Positions 1-14,900 of a DNA stretch of 64,000 nt are shown piece after piece (position 1 is the stretch's first letter; every line of letters begins with the position of its first letter). The position numbers and the translations under genes were made by a program. A model generated the notes under the pieces. The model saw nothing but the letters and a program-made list of their open reading frames with translations, made no database searches and was not told where the DNA came from. The stretch is from the NCBI GenBank assembly GCA_008360975.2, contig CM039188.1:27679944-27743943 (forward strand). The letters run 5' to 3'. Origin of the DNA: Lichenostomus cassidix. Taxonomy: Eukaryota; Chordata; Aves; Passeriformes; Meliphagidae.

Positions 1-3000
1 GGATGAAGGGGTGGTAAAAAGAGTGGAGAAATAAGACAAAAAGTTATCTGAATCAACAGAGAAAGTGGTGGCAACTTAATCAAGAAAACAACACAGGATC
101 TGTCAGTGGCAACGCACAGTTGCTGTCGGTCACAGCTGAAGTGCCTTTGCCAAAGGCTTTGAAGTTTTTTCTTGGCAGCGATGATGTGGCTTGGTGAAAG
201 TGGCAGCTTAGGTAGCCAACCAGCACCCTTGGAAGCAGCAAAGGACACTAGAGCATGGCATTGCTTTGGCTGGGTTATCCCAGGGACTAACTAGCCCTTC
301 ACCACCACTGTGAGCTGCAGGCTGTGCTTTCCTGAGCATAGAGAGCTTAAGTAAAAACAAGCTGTTCACTTTTGTCTTCTTGCAAGTGTCTCCTAGAGAA
401 GAGATAACTCAAGTGGGGGCTGCTCTGTGGAAATCTCCAAGGAGCACCATCCAAAAGGGTTGGGATACATGGCAGAGGGAGGGGTGCTCAGCCAGCTAAG
501 CCATGGCCTTTCCTTCCTAATTACACTTTTTTGCCAAGATGTAATTATTTTGCCTGCTTTGTCTTCAACTTGACAGTCTGCTGATCTCAGAGTCACCATC
601 CCACATGCTGACCTGGCAGGAGCTCTTCTCCATCCTTTCCTAGAATAGGGGTATGTTTATTTAAAGCCCTTGTAGACAAGATAGACTTCACAGAATCAGC
701 AAAACTACTCTTGTGATTCCTGTTTCTATAACTACCTTATACCTTTGTGTACAGAAATTCACCCAACCCTTCTTCCCACACCTACACAAAGTATTTCATT
801 CCAACTATGCAGGGAAGAGAAGCTGTAAGTAGATATTATCAGCATTATCCCAGACCCTCCAAAGTCAATGAACTATTAAGTTAAGCAGTCACTGCAGCAG
901 GGTCTGAGTACTTAACTATTAAATAACTGAAATGGACCAACTGTCTTAATGCAGGGTTGTCCTAGGTCCACGTTAATACCAGGGGAGCTGCTACAGCACA
1001 CAGTACAACATACTTCAGTTCTCTGGGAATTTGTATTTACATATTTCCTTTATGATGCCTGATGAACCAAAGGAAATCCATTACCTTCCAGGTTATGCAG
1101 GGTCACAGGTCATTACCAGAGTTAATCAACTTAAGGTATTTCCATGAAAAATCAGACAAATCAGTGCAATAATGCTGCAGACAGATAAGGAATTTTTTAC
1201 TGTGGACAAAGACTCCCTGAGATGAGACGCAGTCAGAGCTCTGAGTTGTCTAGGCTTGCTCCTTGCAATTTACTCATCCCATCAATACTACACTGAAATC
1301 CTGAAGATCATCTCACTTTCTCACTGATGTAATATGTGCCTCTGGTGCCAGGGGAAAAGAGAGCGCTCTGTCCTGTCACTTCAGCTTTGTCATTGAAACT
1401 GAGGTCTCTCCCTCTAGAACAGCATTTACAAATGGCACAAAATTAACCCTTGTTTTTTATCACCCTGCAAAGGGGCTCCCAAGAACAGAAAGACCCCAGG
1501 GATGCAGATAAGGCCATTGATTTTTTTCTATGCATCTTCTCCTCACAGGAATCATGCTTCTAGAGCAAATTCCCTCCCCAAATCTGGTATGTATGACAGT
1601 ACAGTCATCCCAGATGCCTTTTGCTTACCAGCTTTTCCCCACACATGACTTAGATTGCTGAATCTTAAAGGCTGCTTTAGGGTGATTCATTTGCCTTAGA
1701 AAGATCAAGCCCTAACGTTTCACCCAGAGTTCACTTTAGCCCCCTCCATGGATTGGCAAGCTTTTATAAAACCAATGACTAGACCAATAAAAATGGGCAC
1801 AAAGGGTTTCCTAATTCATGGTTAGGGCAAAAGATAAACCTACAAATGAACAGAACAGTAATCCTAGTCTGTGCTGAACCACAATTTTCCTTGGATATTC
1901 TCAGTGTCCCTCTTCTACAGGTCCTTTGACCCATCTTGGCTGTGCAAGCCCTCATCCTGCATTCCTGCAGCCAGAGCCTTGGACAAGTGCATTGGTGTCA
2001 CAGTAACTCCACATTCACCATGCTGCCTCCTTCAGAAACAATGTGCACCCCTAGATGGCCTGAAATAGAGTAGACATCTCAGATAGTCAAAGGATTTCCT
2101 CTCCCTCATTACTCCCTTGTCACCTGAGACTGTCCCTGGTGTGGGAGGCAGTACTTTAGATACTTTTCTTCAGTCTGCTGGCCAACTGTCCCCCAACTGT
2201 GAACAGCTTTATTTTACACTCCCAGGTGAGACTACTGACAGACACATCCCCAGGGATGGGCTTGCATGATAGAAAATCTGGAAAGTGCATTTATCTTTGC
2301 TACCTTGCCAGTTCTCTAGGCCAAACATTATTAACACAGACAATAAAGCAAAGGGAGAAAAAAGAGATACCGTGCCCGGCTTTGTCAGCGAAGCAAACGT
2401 ACCATGCCCCAAACCAGCCTGTGCTGGAATTTCCATGCCCATACCAGTGCAGCAGGTGTGTGCCTATCTGAGGATGTTTGATTATCCCACAGTGAGGATT
2501 TTTAAAGGCCGTGGGAGCTAGAGTTAAACCTGGTTGCCACCCGTTCCTACTGTGAACACTCTTTCAGGAACATGCCTACAGAGGAGCAAGTCTGAACGTT
2601 TTGGTGGGTTTAAAATAGCTCTCAACCTACTTGAGCAAAGCAGGGCTGGTTTGGGGAGTGTTTCTGGCAGGGTTGGCTGAGAAGGTACAAGTTTGCATTT
2701 GTACTTTTGACTTCTCTGTTGCAGACATGATGCTGCGAGAACTGTGCCGATTGTTGTGTTCTGGTATGTCCAAACAGCTTTGCTCTTCCAAGCCCCTTCA
2801 CTTCTCCTTAAAGGGGGAAAATGGAACCCTTACTCTAAACATTCCCACCTGCTGGCAGACTGTTTATCACCAGAGAGCATGCACTTTCTTGGATACACAG
2901 TTTCCCAGATATTCCTTATACAGGTAACTGTCTGCCTAGAATTCAGATGGATTTCTTTCAGATCCTGGTACCATATGCTGCAAATAGATGGCATGATAGG

Positions 3001-6000
3001 AAATGGGAATATAAAGGCATGAGTTGTGACAGCTCCTATCCTAAGATATAACCTGTAGATTGGTGTGGGATATCACACAATGATAAGTCACCCTGGGGAT
3101 TAAAATGGAGCCCATTGCAGTGTTGGCTGAGAAACCAGAGCAGACTGAACAGACTGAGCAGCTGGCACTGCAAGTGCCAGAACTCACAGAGGCTGGTTTC
3201 CTCCTCCTTCCTTGCATCTTGTGGCTGACCCACTTGCTCCAGCTGAGGCTTTCCTGCAGTTTTGGCACTTACAAAACTTTTGCCCGAGTTGATGCCCCAA
3301 GCTTTGTTCAAGGGAGCAATGACACCACAGCATTTTGCCTCCAACTGTGTGTTCCCCCAGACTGCTGGGCCAAGAGTCCTGTGTTCCCATCAAAGCCCTG
3401 GAGCCCACACCAGAGGGTAGCAGGCAGAATGTTCCATCTGAGGTGGGGAAGGGATAGGCACTTTCCAAAGAATCTGAACAGACCAATGTGAGCGCCACAG
3501 CCTGAGTTAACATTAGATTTCAAGTGGAAGAGCTGCTGGCGACTTGCCCAGATTCCCTGGCCTGCTGCCTGCAAAGTCCTCAGAGACTATTTTTATCATT
3601 ATTTATTTATTAAAATTAACTGTCTTGGGGCTGGACCGCAGACAGACAGAATCTAAAAATGCAGACACTCAGTGGAAAGCTAGCTGGGAGGTAGGGGGAG
3701 AGGTTAATAATAATATCTGGTCCTGTCCCATTGAAGGGCAAAAACCCCAACCTTCTAAGAGAGTTTGTGGCTTAACAGGCTTAAATTCTTGCAATTCTTC
3801 TAGGCACCAGGTTGCCTAGAAAGACAAGGTGCTGGCTCACCTGGCAGGTACATGTGCTGTTTCCATACAGACTGGCAGACTGGGCCACAGACTGGGCCAC
3901 AGCTTATGGATTTGGAGAAAGGTCATGAACTAGCAGAAGCAAGAAAACAATGCTGTGAAAGCTGACAATCCACTGTACCAATACTGAACAGGAGACCACT
4001 TCAAGGAGCAAACTGAATCAGTAACTGATCCTTCACTGCAAATCATTTTTATCTGCTGGGATCCTCTACAAGGCACTCTTCTTTTATTTTGGCTGCCTGA
4101 GACCACCAAATTATACTACACAGACTGCTTGTAAGTAAGCAACCATGTCAGCTTCTGCTTCTAGATACCTCGTGTTTTCCTAGTGCCTTACAAACCTGAG
4201 GAGAAATTCTTCCCAACCTGTGCTGAAACCAAGCCAAAGAGGCCATATATCCCATATTAAGCCCAAACCACACTCTGCTATTTGGAGAATGCAAATCCAG
4301 CCAAAGCCACAAACAAAATGGATTGTTCTAAAATGCATTTCCAGATGGATCGTGATGAATGAAATACAGAACACCTACAAAGAGATTTTCATCTTCAAAA
4401 GGAACCAGTGCATCTGATCTCCCTGAAAACCAGGTCTGGGAATAGGGAAACTATGGAAAGAGGGACTACCTCTTTCTACAACAGAAATACTTCACACTCA
4501 GATTAATGCTTTCCACCCACAGATCATAGAGCATTTTTTCTAAAAGCAAGCACTATTCTGGTTTCACTCAGAATAGCAGAAGCAAGGCATGTAAACCACT
4601 TGCTCAGGGTCACACAATACAATATGGTATTGTCAGCTCTTTGACCTTGCTTTTCCAGTGCTTACCTTGCCCTATTGTGCTGCCTGGACAATGTGTTGAT
4701 AGACAACAGGCTTTGTAATCCAGCAGAGCCCTGTAAATCACAGCTACCAGTCTGCCCACACCATGCCTGGGTTTAACTGATTCAGGAGCTGGTGGTTGTT
4801 GCCAGCACAACACTGATGCAGGAAACCTCATCATATTCACACATTAACAGCATGAGCCTTGCAATCATGACACAGCACACCGCTGGGAGTGCCATGCAGA
4901 AATCACACTTACTTTGGATGCTACTGGACAGACACTCTTCTGCAGGACTAAAGAGGGGGTCTCAGTAGTTCATGTGGCTCACACAACTATGCATATCCCC
5001 TGGGTAAGACGTTTACCCTGATTTCTTGATGCAAAAAAGATTCACAAATATAATGCTGTTTTAGCACACCCTGAAAAAGCCAGAATTTGTGTGGATTATC
5101 TAACAAATTCAAGGTCTCTCCTTTTTGCACTAATCCAGGCCTGGAATTTGGGTGTCCTCCTTAGGCAGATTGAAATCACAGCCCCAGCCACTGCAGTGCT
5201 ATCATCACAAGATTTTAGCAGCACCTCACAGACTATATGCAAGTATCTTCCTTGTAGTCCAAGTCTCAGAGGCTATCAAACATAAAGCATGAAATCTTCT
5301 CTCATTTGGAGCAACATTTTAGCTAGGAAGGCCATTTCCATGAGATGTGCACACATTTCAAAATGTAAATATAGCAGAGCAGGAAAAGAAAAAGGACTCT
5401 TTTACTGCTAATGAATCACCCTTGTTGAAAGCTTCCTTTGGGGCATTCTGCCATCTGAGTCACTTTGCTCTGTATGCTTCTTAGCTTGGCTCTCTCCAGG
5501 CTTCATTCACCTGACATACATCTCTCTTTAGGTTGCAGAGATACATGGCTCTGCTTCTTTAATTCTGTATGTCATTAGCTGGGCAATGGGTGAATATATG
5601 GGTATAGATATTTTAAGGTGATTGCAAGGACAATGAAGGGGACAAAAGCATACTTTAAAACAGCATTTTTCTTTCAAGAGCAATCATGTTACAGGTCAGA
5701 AAAGTACTTGTATACCCTCATCTTCAGGAGAACTTTGCTACACGTTAACCAGCTGCTCCTCATATCACTTGTGGCATGGTCTCTATAAACATGAATTAAT
5801 TTCCTCATCACTTTAACAAAGATGAGATTGATAAATTAAAATGAGTTGCTTAAATTAAAGACATGCATGAGGACTTGGGCCCTCTTAAGCCCTATGACCT
5901 GGCCTGCCTGTTAACAGAGGAAGTGTTAACTGCTTTCTCCTCTTTTACTCTGATGCAATCCAGGTCAGATCCCATTGCATTAAACCATATATAACCACCT

Positions 6001-9000
6001 AAAGAGCTGTGTTCTGGCCAGTTTCCCTCACACTTTCCATACACAATTTCACCCACACAAGCATGAACAAGCATGCTACATGTCCTGTCTTCCCCTGTAT
6101 CATCTCAAACTATCCTTCTCCCCCTTCCTCAGGTTATTTCAAATCTAGTGAGTTCCCAGATCTGGGTCTCCACAAAAATATTTGTGCTGCCACAGCAAAC
6201 ACTTCCTTTGGTGGCTGTGCCAGGCTATGCAGGTTCATAGCGTGCATTAAACCAGGCCAGAAGATTTCTCTTCTGCTGAGGAGAAATCACATCTGGTAGG
6301 CACATCCCTGACCAGCACTTCCTCCAAAAAAACTCCTCAGAGTGTCCTGTCTTAATGAATTAAGTTGTCACTCCTCCATCCTCAGCAGCTCTCTCTTTCC
6401 CTTCATCTAGCCCTGGCAGCCTCCACCTCATCCTTCTGGAAGAGGCCTCAACAGGTAAAACATGACTTTAATAAAAGCATGGGAAGAAAGCTGTGTGAAG
6501 CCTTCCCTACACAAAGCCACAAGACCCCACAGTCAGGATTTGCTTTAACACAAGATCCAATCCCCTCAAGTAACACTTTTGCATATAATTGCTGATCTGT
6601 ACTGCTGGGCAAGGGCAAGCAGAGGGAAGAGGATTCTGTACAGCACTCTGCTTTGCCTGCTGATGATTTTCTGACATGATTAGACACTGTGAAACACCCT
6701 GCAAAGAAACTGAAATACACCTGCTCAGCTGTTGGGCTGACTCACTCACAGAGCCACAGTAACATCCAGCGTGACTGCAGCTCAAGTGACACACCAGCTT
6801 CACATACTCCTGGGTCTGCCTGCCCCTGGCAATTCTGCACGTGCAAGAGGACACAATCACCTTCCCACACTGTGGGAAGTTTTGATCTGCAAACTTTACT
6901 CTGTCCAATTCCACAGGCTCGGAGCCTGGAAGCAGAGCTGGCAGCAGCAACACAAAGACAGGGCATGGGAGCCTGTCAGCAGTGTGCCTTAGGTGGATAC
7001 TGATTGTTGGATGATTACGCTTGCAAGCAGTCTGCTGTGTTTACAGTTATACAGCAGATGGTTCCTTTAAAACAGAAAGCCTCAAAACAGGAGGTAGTCC
7101 TACCACCAAGTTGTTTAGTGAAAGTTTCCTACAATTTTTCCATTGTCAGTCCCAGCTGAGAGATGTTTGTTAAGGAGAAGTCACACTTGAAAAAAGGACA
7201 AGCATGTGCATGCCAGAAAATTTCTGTGTTAATCCCAATATAAGATCCGTGACAAGACATTGTGGGTCTCATTTTCAGAGTGTTTGTTTCTTTCATCCAG
7301 CCTCTTGTCCTCTCCTTCCTTCACTCTCTTTTTTGAATCCTGCTTCATACAATTTTGAGCAATCATTACCCACTCAGCCTGTTGCCATAAACCCACAGCC
7401 CCCTTCCAAGAGAGCCACAGGTCTTGGGCACACTTGGCCCATTTTGGTGCCACAGCCAAGACTCTGCACTTCCCTGCATCCTACACAGCACCTTACCAGA
7501 CTGCTAATTTAACTGGCTCATGAGATTTTGTCCAGCAAGCAACAGATAACACTTCACAATTCATTTTAATTGCAACTCCTTTGTAGTGTTTTCCTTTATT
7601 CAAGGGAGAGAAGAAAATTAAAGAATTGGCTGATTTGGTCCAGATTACAACACCGATCCTTGCTTTCAAAAAAACAGACACAAGTATACTCTAAAAATAA
7701 CAACTCCGAATGACATCTCACAGCTGCCTCTGCTCAGCTCCATGCTACTGATCCTCCTGGTTTCTCTCAGGCTGCTGCCCTTGCCACCTCCACACAAGCC
7801 CACAAGCCTCTTCCATCTCAGCAAGATGTTTACTGTCTCCTCACAGACTCTCTTTTGCATCCCATTTTCAGTTTGACCCTCCCCAGAGTCCCACTGACCT
7901 AACTCCACCATCCCGTGTATCTCACTTCTTCTGAACAGTGAGCTGCCACTGCATTCTCTTTCCATGAACGGCACAGAAGGGGTGGAGAACAGAGGAAAAC
8001 AGGCAGGCAGGACTGCAAGCACAGAATTCAGCAAGGAAGCTGTAGGAAAGCCATCAGCACCTCTCAGTGCTTGCCCTTTACCTGCACAGCACAGACCAGG
8101 CCCTTCCTCTTCAGTCCAACACACAAAGAATTGTCAATACTAACCTCTTCCCTTTTGCTCCCCCTTGCTCAAATTTAAAGCTGCATTCCCACAAATAACA
8201 AAACCAGACACCAAGCCTCCAAGTCTACTGTATTTCCTTTAATTCCTAGCAGAAGTCTGCTGTTCAGAGTTTAGTCAAAGGTGCTGTGAGAACCCTTTCT
8301 GCTCTGCCACACCAATTTCCACTGCAGATCACATCAGTACTCAGCAGGCTGTGGTATACAAGAGTGGTCAGGCAGCTCATGCCTGTTCAAGTGCAGCTAC
8401 ATTCAAAAGTTGGACTGAACAGTAGGAAATACAGAAGCCCACAAGCTTATTATTTATTCTGTAGAAATGGCTAGAGGCAAGAGGAGGCAGTCACACTGTT
8501 TAGTCAATGAAAAATGCTCTTTAGGAAGATTTTAGATGTCTAAATTCACAAGACCCACTTGGGAACCTTCAGATGCCTGAGGCATCCCATGTTGAGAGCC
8601 AAAGCACTACAGGAAAAAATGGCTTTGGAAACTTCATCTCACATTTTAACCAATTCAGCAAGAAGCAAGAAGGTTTTACTGCTTCCTCAGATCTCTCCTA
8701 AGTTCCCTCATTACTGAGGCTGGAGAGCCAAGGACCTCAGGAAGCCACAACCATTCCCTTTGTACTGCAAGGTAGATGGGTCAACCCAACTGTCCTGTAA
8801 GTTCACTGTGGCAAACATGAGATGGTGCACAACATACCAAAACCCACTTTCTTCTGGCACCATAACCTCACCAGGATCAAGACAGACAAACTCTGTGCTT
8901 GCTCATCCAGGAGGATCAGACCACTGTCTTCATCACACTCCTCAAACACCCCAGCACAGAGAGGGATTCTGCTGGCTCAAGGAGCTGAGCCAGCCTCAGA

Positions 9001-11744
9001 GCTTGGATTAGACACATGATCACCACAGATAGATATAATGCAGCCTCCCAGACCCAAAGCAAGGGAATGCTCACGAACACAGCTGCTCAAAAAAAAAAAA
9101 AATCTCACTATTCCATACACTGTTCCCTTAGGACAAGTTATTCTGGTCCAAAAAAAAAACCAAACCAACTTTTAGAAAACACAGCTAGGTGAAAACAAAG
9201 CCCAGGCACCCTTTTCTATACCTTCAAGGCAGATGCTAACACACATCTGTGCATGCAACAGCCCCAGAACATGAACCAGTTCAGAGCACAGTTATGGAAA
9301 GAGGTGCTGGCACAGCTCCCTTGGCCATTGCTGACAATGCTGTTTTGTTCTTCCATAAAGCTGTTTTGTTTAGGGCCTTCTTTGAAAATTCCATCATGAC
9401 ACATGTGCAAAGTGCCAGCATGGATAAATGTGCTCCTCCAGGATTGTTTTCACCATGGTTAATATTCTACCCCCCCCAACCTACTCAACCACAGTCTGTT
9501 CAACATGCTCATTACTTCAGAGCAGGAGTATGCAGTTGTGTCCCCACACAATTTCTGTGTGTCCCTGCTCTTCCCAAAAGTCACCAAGCACTCCTGGGGC
9601 AGCTGCTTTTCCTGGATTTTGAAGGCAGCTGCAATGATGGGGCTCACACACCCTACATGAACTCCATCCACCTCTGTGAACCACACAAGCCAGTGCTCCT
9701 GAGACACAAAATCATGGCTCGATGCACACTTCTGTTACAGAAAGTGTGTTACTCATCAGCACAACAGTGTAGGACCTCAGTGCAAGGAAGTTAGGAAGCA
9801 CTTGAGTATTAATGCTAGCAAAGTAAAAAACCTCCCAATTTCCTCAGCAAAACAGCACTTGACCCACATTTTCTAGAAAGCAACAGCTTGCATTTTAGTC
9901 TGTGCAAACTCTCCTTAAAAAGAAAGAACTGACCCACATTTGAACTGTCTCAGTAACCAGTGGTGCATAAAAAAGACTCCCAAAGTAACACCATTAACCC
10001 AGAGTGTCATCTCCAGTAGATAGGTTCTCTAAGACAATTTTACAGGGACTAATGCTGAACTTTTTTTTTGCCTACAGCATCCACTCAGAGTAAAGTTGTT
10101 TACTACATACTCCCATCCAGGGTAATCATACCCAGCTTCTGGGGAAAAAACCCGATTCCACCCCAAAAATATAAATCATAAACTACCAGTTTCCTATGAA
10201 GAGACACTCTAAAAATATGACTTTGCAAGCATTCAAGAAACAAACATAGATGTGTGGTCCATGGTACAACGTGCAATGAGGAAAGCCATACAGGAAGGCC
10301 TGCACCAAAACTTCTCTGCCAATTTAACATGCACCATCTACACTTCGATGCTCTCCTCCTACTATCAGTAATTTGTAGGTCCCTTCTAGTACTTTAAGGC
10401 CTTACTTTTTCTATAATCATTGAATATTCTGCTGCAAGCTTTTTTGCCAGACCTTTCCTATTCAGATTCATTTAAAAAATCTCCTGGAACAGTTAATGTT
10501 TTGGTTAAGAATCACATCATGTAACTCCATATATATGAGAGTTATACACATGCAATCTATACTCCAGCACTCTACACTCCAGAGCCATCATTGGTCGCAA
10601 ATACACACTGTATATCACAGATATTTTAAGGCCCCCATCACTGTGATATCTAGTTCAAGAAGACAGTTAACAGAAGAACTGCTCTGGAGTTTCCCACCAG
10701 CAGGTTCCTTTGCCAGGCACTGCCACTTGTGGTGCAGTTCATCAGAAGCCAGCCCAATGTTCTGCTGAAAGGAGGTCAGAAACCAGGAGTGACAAAGCAC
10801 GTCAGGGAGAGATGGTGCTGGAAGTCTGTGAGGCCCAACTGCAGCACATGGGCAAGTCATGGCCTGATTTGCTGGAAATAGGGATCGTTTCCTCTGCAGA
10901 GCTGGTAGCAGAACAGGCAGGTGGGCCAGGCAAGGCAGCAGAAGAAAGAGGCAGGATGCCAATGTAAGCCTGAAGCAAATTAAATATCAGAAGGCAGCAG
11001 GTTCCTTTGAGACTGCTTGGTTGCTCTTTTGGCAAAGGAGGAAAGCAAGCCATTAAAGAGGCAGAATACACCCGTGTCGACTTCATTTGCAGCACTAATT
11101 GCCATGCACGTGCACTAATTGCCCTCACATGAAGTGCAAGGGACTGGGCACTACTTGAATCCCAGGCAGTAGGTGAGTCTTCCAAAGTAACACTTGTTGG
11201 ATCATGCTCTCACCACACATTCCACTTGTACCAAGGAAAAATGGAAGGAATCAGTGCAGCCTTTTTTTTCATAAAGTTATCCACTGTAGTTTATTCAGAG
11301 ACCAAAAAAGGAAACTTTAACCAGATCACCAGAGACATTCAAAACATTAACAAAGTTTGGAGCTTCTTACCAAGCTAAGAGAAGGGAACAGCCACTGAAA
11401 CAAACTGCTCCCTGCTGTCACTCTGGAGGACAGGGCAATGGAGATCTATCCTGCAGCCACCTTCTGTGATTGTCTTTTCTTCTGTCAGTAATAGCAACAC
11501 TATTGGACTGCTCTCAGTAAAAGCTGATGGCTGTCAGGGCTCATCCTAGCTACCTGCACAGGTAAAGTGCATCAGAAAAATAAACACTGGCGGCAGAAAC
11601 CCAGAGCTGCACTGCCTGGGGCCTTCTCCTGGGGCTGTTTACATCACTGAGGAGCTGAAAGCAAGGAAAAAGCAGAGGGAGGGTGGACTGCAGCAGGTGG
11701 CCATCCTCTCTCCTGTTTTGTTAAGGGTTTCCTGGAAAAACAGA

Positions 11745-11927
11745 ATTGAGAGACAGTGGAACAGATTGTCCAGAGAAGCTGTGGATGCCCCATCCCTAGA
11801 AGTGTTCAAGGCCAGGATGGATGTGGCTCTGAATAACCTGGTCAAATAGATGTCCAAATCCATGGCAGGGATGTTGGAACTAGGTGATCTTTAAGGTTCC
11901 TTCCACTCAACCATTTCATGATTCTAC
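11745..11927 (+). mobile_element. CR1 LINE fragment (3' end)
   Basis: This is a truncated 3' end of a chicken-repeat-1 type retrotransposon in plus orientation. It starts in the region resembling the end of CR1 ORF2 (words such as 'gtggaacagattgtccagag' and 'gttcaaggccaggatgga') and ends with the CR1 3' tail, where 'ttccactcaaccatttcatg' is followed by 'attctac', a decayed form of the terminal ATTCTRTG octamer. It is strongly 5'-truncated, as is usual for CR1, and clearly diverged. It sits in ADCY5 intron 1, antisense to the gene. The left boundary is approximate. Confidence 0.85.
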
Positions 11928-14900
11928 AAAAAAGGGGTTCATACCCTTCTCTCCAGTAAAGTCTGAAAGAAGCATATGTCTCTATCAGGATGTTAATATA
12001 TCCTTAACATCCTTCAGCTGCATTTGCTCCTAGTTCATTAACACTCTTTTCTCACTAGATGATACCCACCCCTCTGATGTGCTTGCTCAGGTATGCATGT
12101 GCACCTCCCAGGCTATTTTGGTCCAAATATAGGGACTAAACTAACTTTGGATGAGTTGGGCTGCAAAAAAATATTTCCATTACTGAGTCTGACTGTTTGG
12201 CAGTAATGGTATGGCTGCTAAAGCACATACAACTAAAAAAACCTGGAAAACGAGACTCAATGATCCATTACCACGTGAGTGAAGAAGAGAAAATGCACCT
12301 ACTGAATTTTTTTTACAGTATTTCTTCCCATTTTTTTTCCAGGACCTACAAAGAAGTCAGGTTGGGGAGAAAGACAGGAGACACTGCAGACACATCTTTC
12401 ACCAGCATCTCTCTGATACACTGCAGGGTGCCTAGTACAAGACAGATGCCTCTCAGTAATTCAAGAATTGATCAGTGTAAATCAGTCACTAGTGTTCTAC
12501 ACCAACTGTCCCTTCACACAGAAAAGCCCTGAGGGGAGTTAAAGGCATTTTGCAAGCAGCCAGAGGGAAAAAGATATTTTTAGTGAAAGGCAGGAGGCAT
12601 TTAGATTCCAACTAATTTCTTGTTGTGCTAAATAAAACCTGGACAAGGCAACAATGATTTAGGGTATGGTTAGAAGAGAGGTAAGATTCCTTTTAGATCC
12701 CGTTGGGACAGAGAAGTAGATATCACAGCCATTAAGATTCAAAAGTTAGTTGACTGTCCTGGAAATTGCAGCTCTGCCTAAGACCATGGTTTGTGCAGAA
12801 GGCACCCTTCAGGGTTTTTCTCCCTTCTACTGAAAGGAAATCAACATTTTCACTCTGCCCAGACCCAAATGCTGTCTCCATGAGCAAGCCAATATTACAA
12901 TGCCACCCATTTGAAGGGAGCACAATATTTCTCCAATAAGCTTCAGCAGCAGGTTTGGCAGGCAGGGAGCTGTCACAGCATCTTCCCATGAAGTTTGACA
13001 TGCAGAAGATATGCTCATGTTGCAGCAAGGCACTTGCTCAATAGCGTATGGAGTATTGCAAATGGCTTAAACAGAAGGAGAGCTGCTGGAAACCAAAGGA
13101 GCTTCTCCCAGGAAAGACACAGAAGAGCATCACCCTGCCACTTCTGTGGCATTCCAGGTGGCAGCCTGTGATCTCAGACATGCAGTATTTTGTTCTGGTC
13201 ACAGCTGCTAAAGAATTGGCAATGAAAAGGTTTGGTCTCAGACCCAAGCAAGAAGTCATGCTCTGAAAGCAGATCATTTCTATGAGAAGGATGAGTCGTG
13301 AGCAGTCGCAGCACCCCTTGCACAGAAACAGCCATAGAGGGGACAAGCTGCTGAAAAGCAGCTTTGGAAATGGGGCCAAGGGCTGGCTAAACATGACAGA
13401 GAAGCTCCTCTCTTGAATCTGCCCCTATCACAACCAGCCCCAGCCCTTGCCAAAGGGAAAACCACAGCACAGAGGGTGACACTATCTGTTCTAGCAGAAA
13501 ATGGCATATAAGGGCAATGCACTAAGTTAATAGTATTAAGTACTCCTCACTTACATAAGCTACACCCTGAAGATATTATGGTAAAGATTGGTCTGTTCAG
13601 AAAAGTTCATCAAAATAAATTGAAGAAAATTATTTAAACCTGTGAGAACACTTCTTTTAACAAGCATGACTTTATTTAGTTTGCATTCCCTCTGGAAGTG
13701 AATTAAATTGAGTCCATTTGCATCTAAAACAGACTAGTAAGGTGGTTTCAGCAGTAGACTACAATTTCTGTATAGTGGGCTCTATATTGTGGTTTAACTA
13801 ATCCACAGTGTTACCTTTCCTAGACATCATTACTTGGACAAACCTTCAGTGTCATGACACAGCCAGATACTCATTACCTGCATTAGGGAAGAAAGAAAAC
13901 AAACAAACAAAAACAAAATTGCAGTTTCCTAACTCTCTCTTGAGATATGGAAATATTTTCAGGAAATACTTCCCTAAGTATTTTTTCACAGTAATTTCAA
14001 CCACAGTGCAAAAGGCATACACTTTTAAGAGCCCCTGGAGCAGCCCTGGAGTTCTAAAGAGTTACCTAAGTATAGCTAGAAGGATCAGGCACTGAAAAGG
14101 AGGTCACTTGTGAAAGGACATGTAACCTTCAAGATTATTGCTTGTACTGCAGTGTTTTTAGGAAGGCCCCATTCAGGAATGAGACCCAGCTGTGCCAGAT
14201 ATCATTCAAATGCACTGTTTGTGACAATAGAGAATGGCAGGCTTTGGGTGGGGCAGGAACTAAAGCCAGGTGAGGCAAGGAAACTAAGCACCAGTTTCAG
14301 CTGAGAGCAGCCAGAGAGCTCTAGTCAACAGCTCTTCTTTGCTGTCTGCTCCTACACAGGGCTGTACTTGCTGGTTTGCTTAAAAAAAAACCACCAACCA
14401 AACGAACACACTAGAAAGCACATCAGTCCTTTTGTGACCCCTGAGCACATACACAAAGGAGGGGTTTTTTAGAAGGGTCTGTGATTAGTACCTGCCACAA
14501 ATGGTTTAGGCTGACTTGGTCTTGTCTTGGTGCAGCAGGATGGTGTAGCTGACCTCTGGAAGTATCCTTCAACCATATCATTTCAGGTTTTGTTCCTTCC
14601 AAAACTAATCAGTACATCTGTCATACCAAAGGAGTGACACTTGTTCTAGCACACTGACACAACTAAGAAGATACAAGCCTGAGCTCTAGTCCCTCATTTT
14701 CCTGGCTTGTCAACAGCCTTGCAAATTTCTCAGATATGATAGTAAATCCATATGCACAGCATCTATTTGGTAGTATACTGCTAAAAAGTCCAGAATAGAC
14801 ATGGAACAAAGAAAAATGCCATATTCAACATCAATTAAGAAGGCAAGAATATAATTACCCAGTACAAAATCTGGGCATGATGTCAGAGCCCCTTCACAAC

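Noticed and set aside
9249..9794. 181-codon plus-strand open frame in ADCY5 intron 1
   Set aside because: No recognisable domain, competing frames on the other strand, and no sign of splice or promoter context; likely chance.
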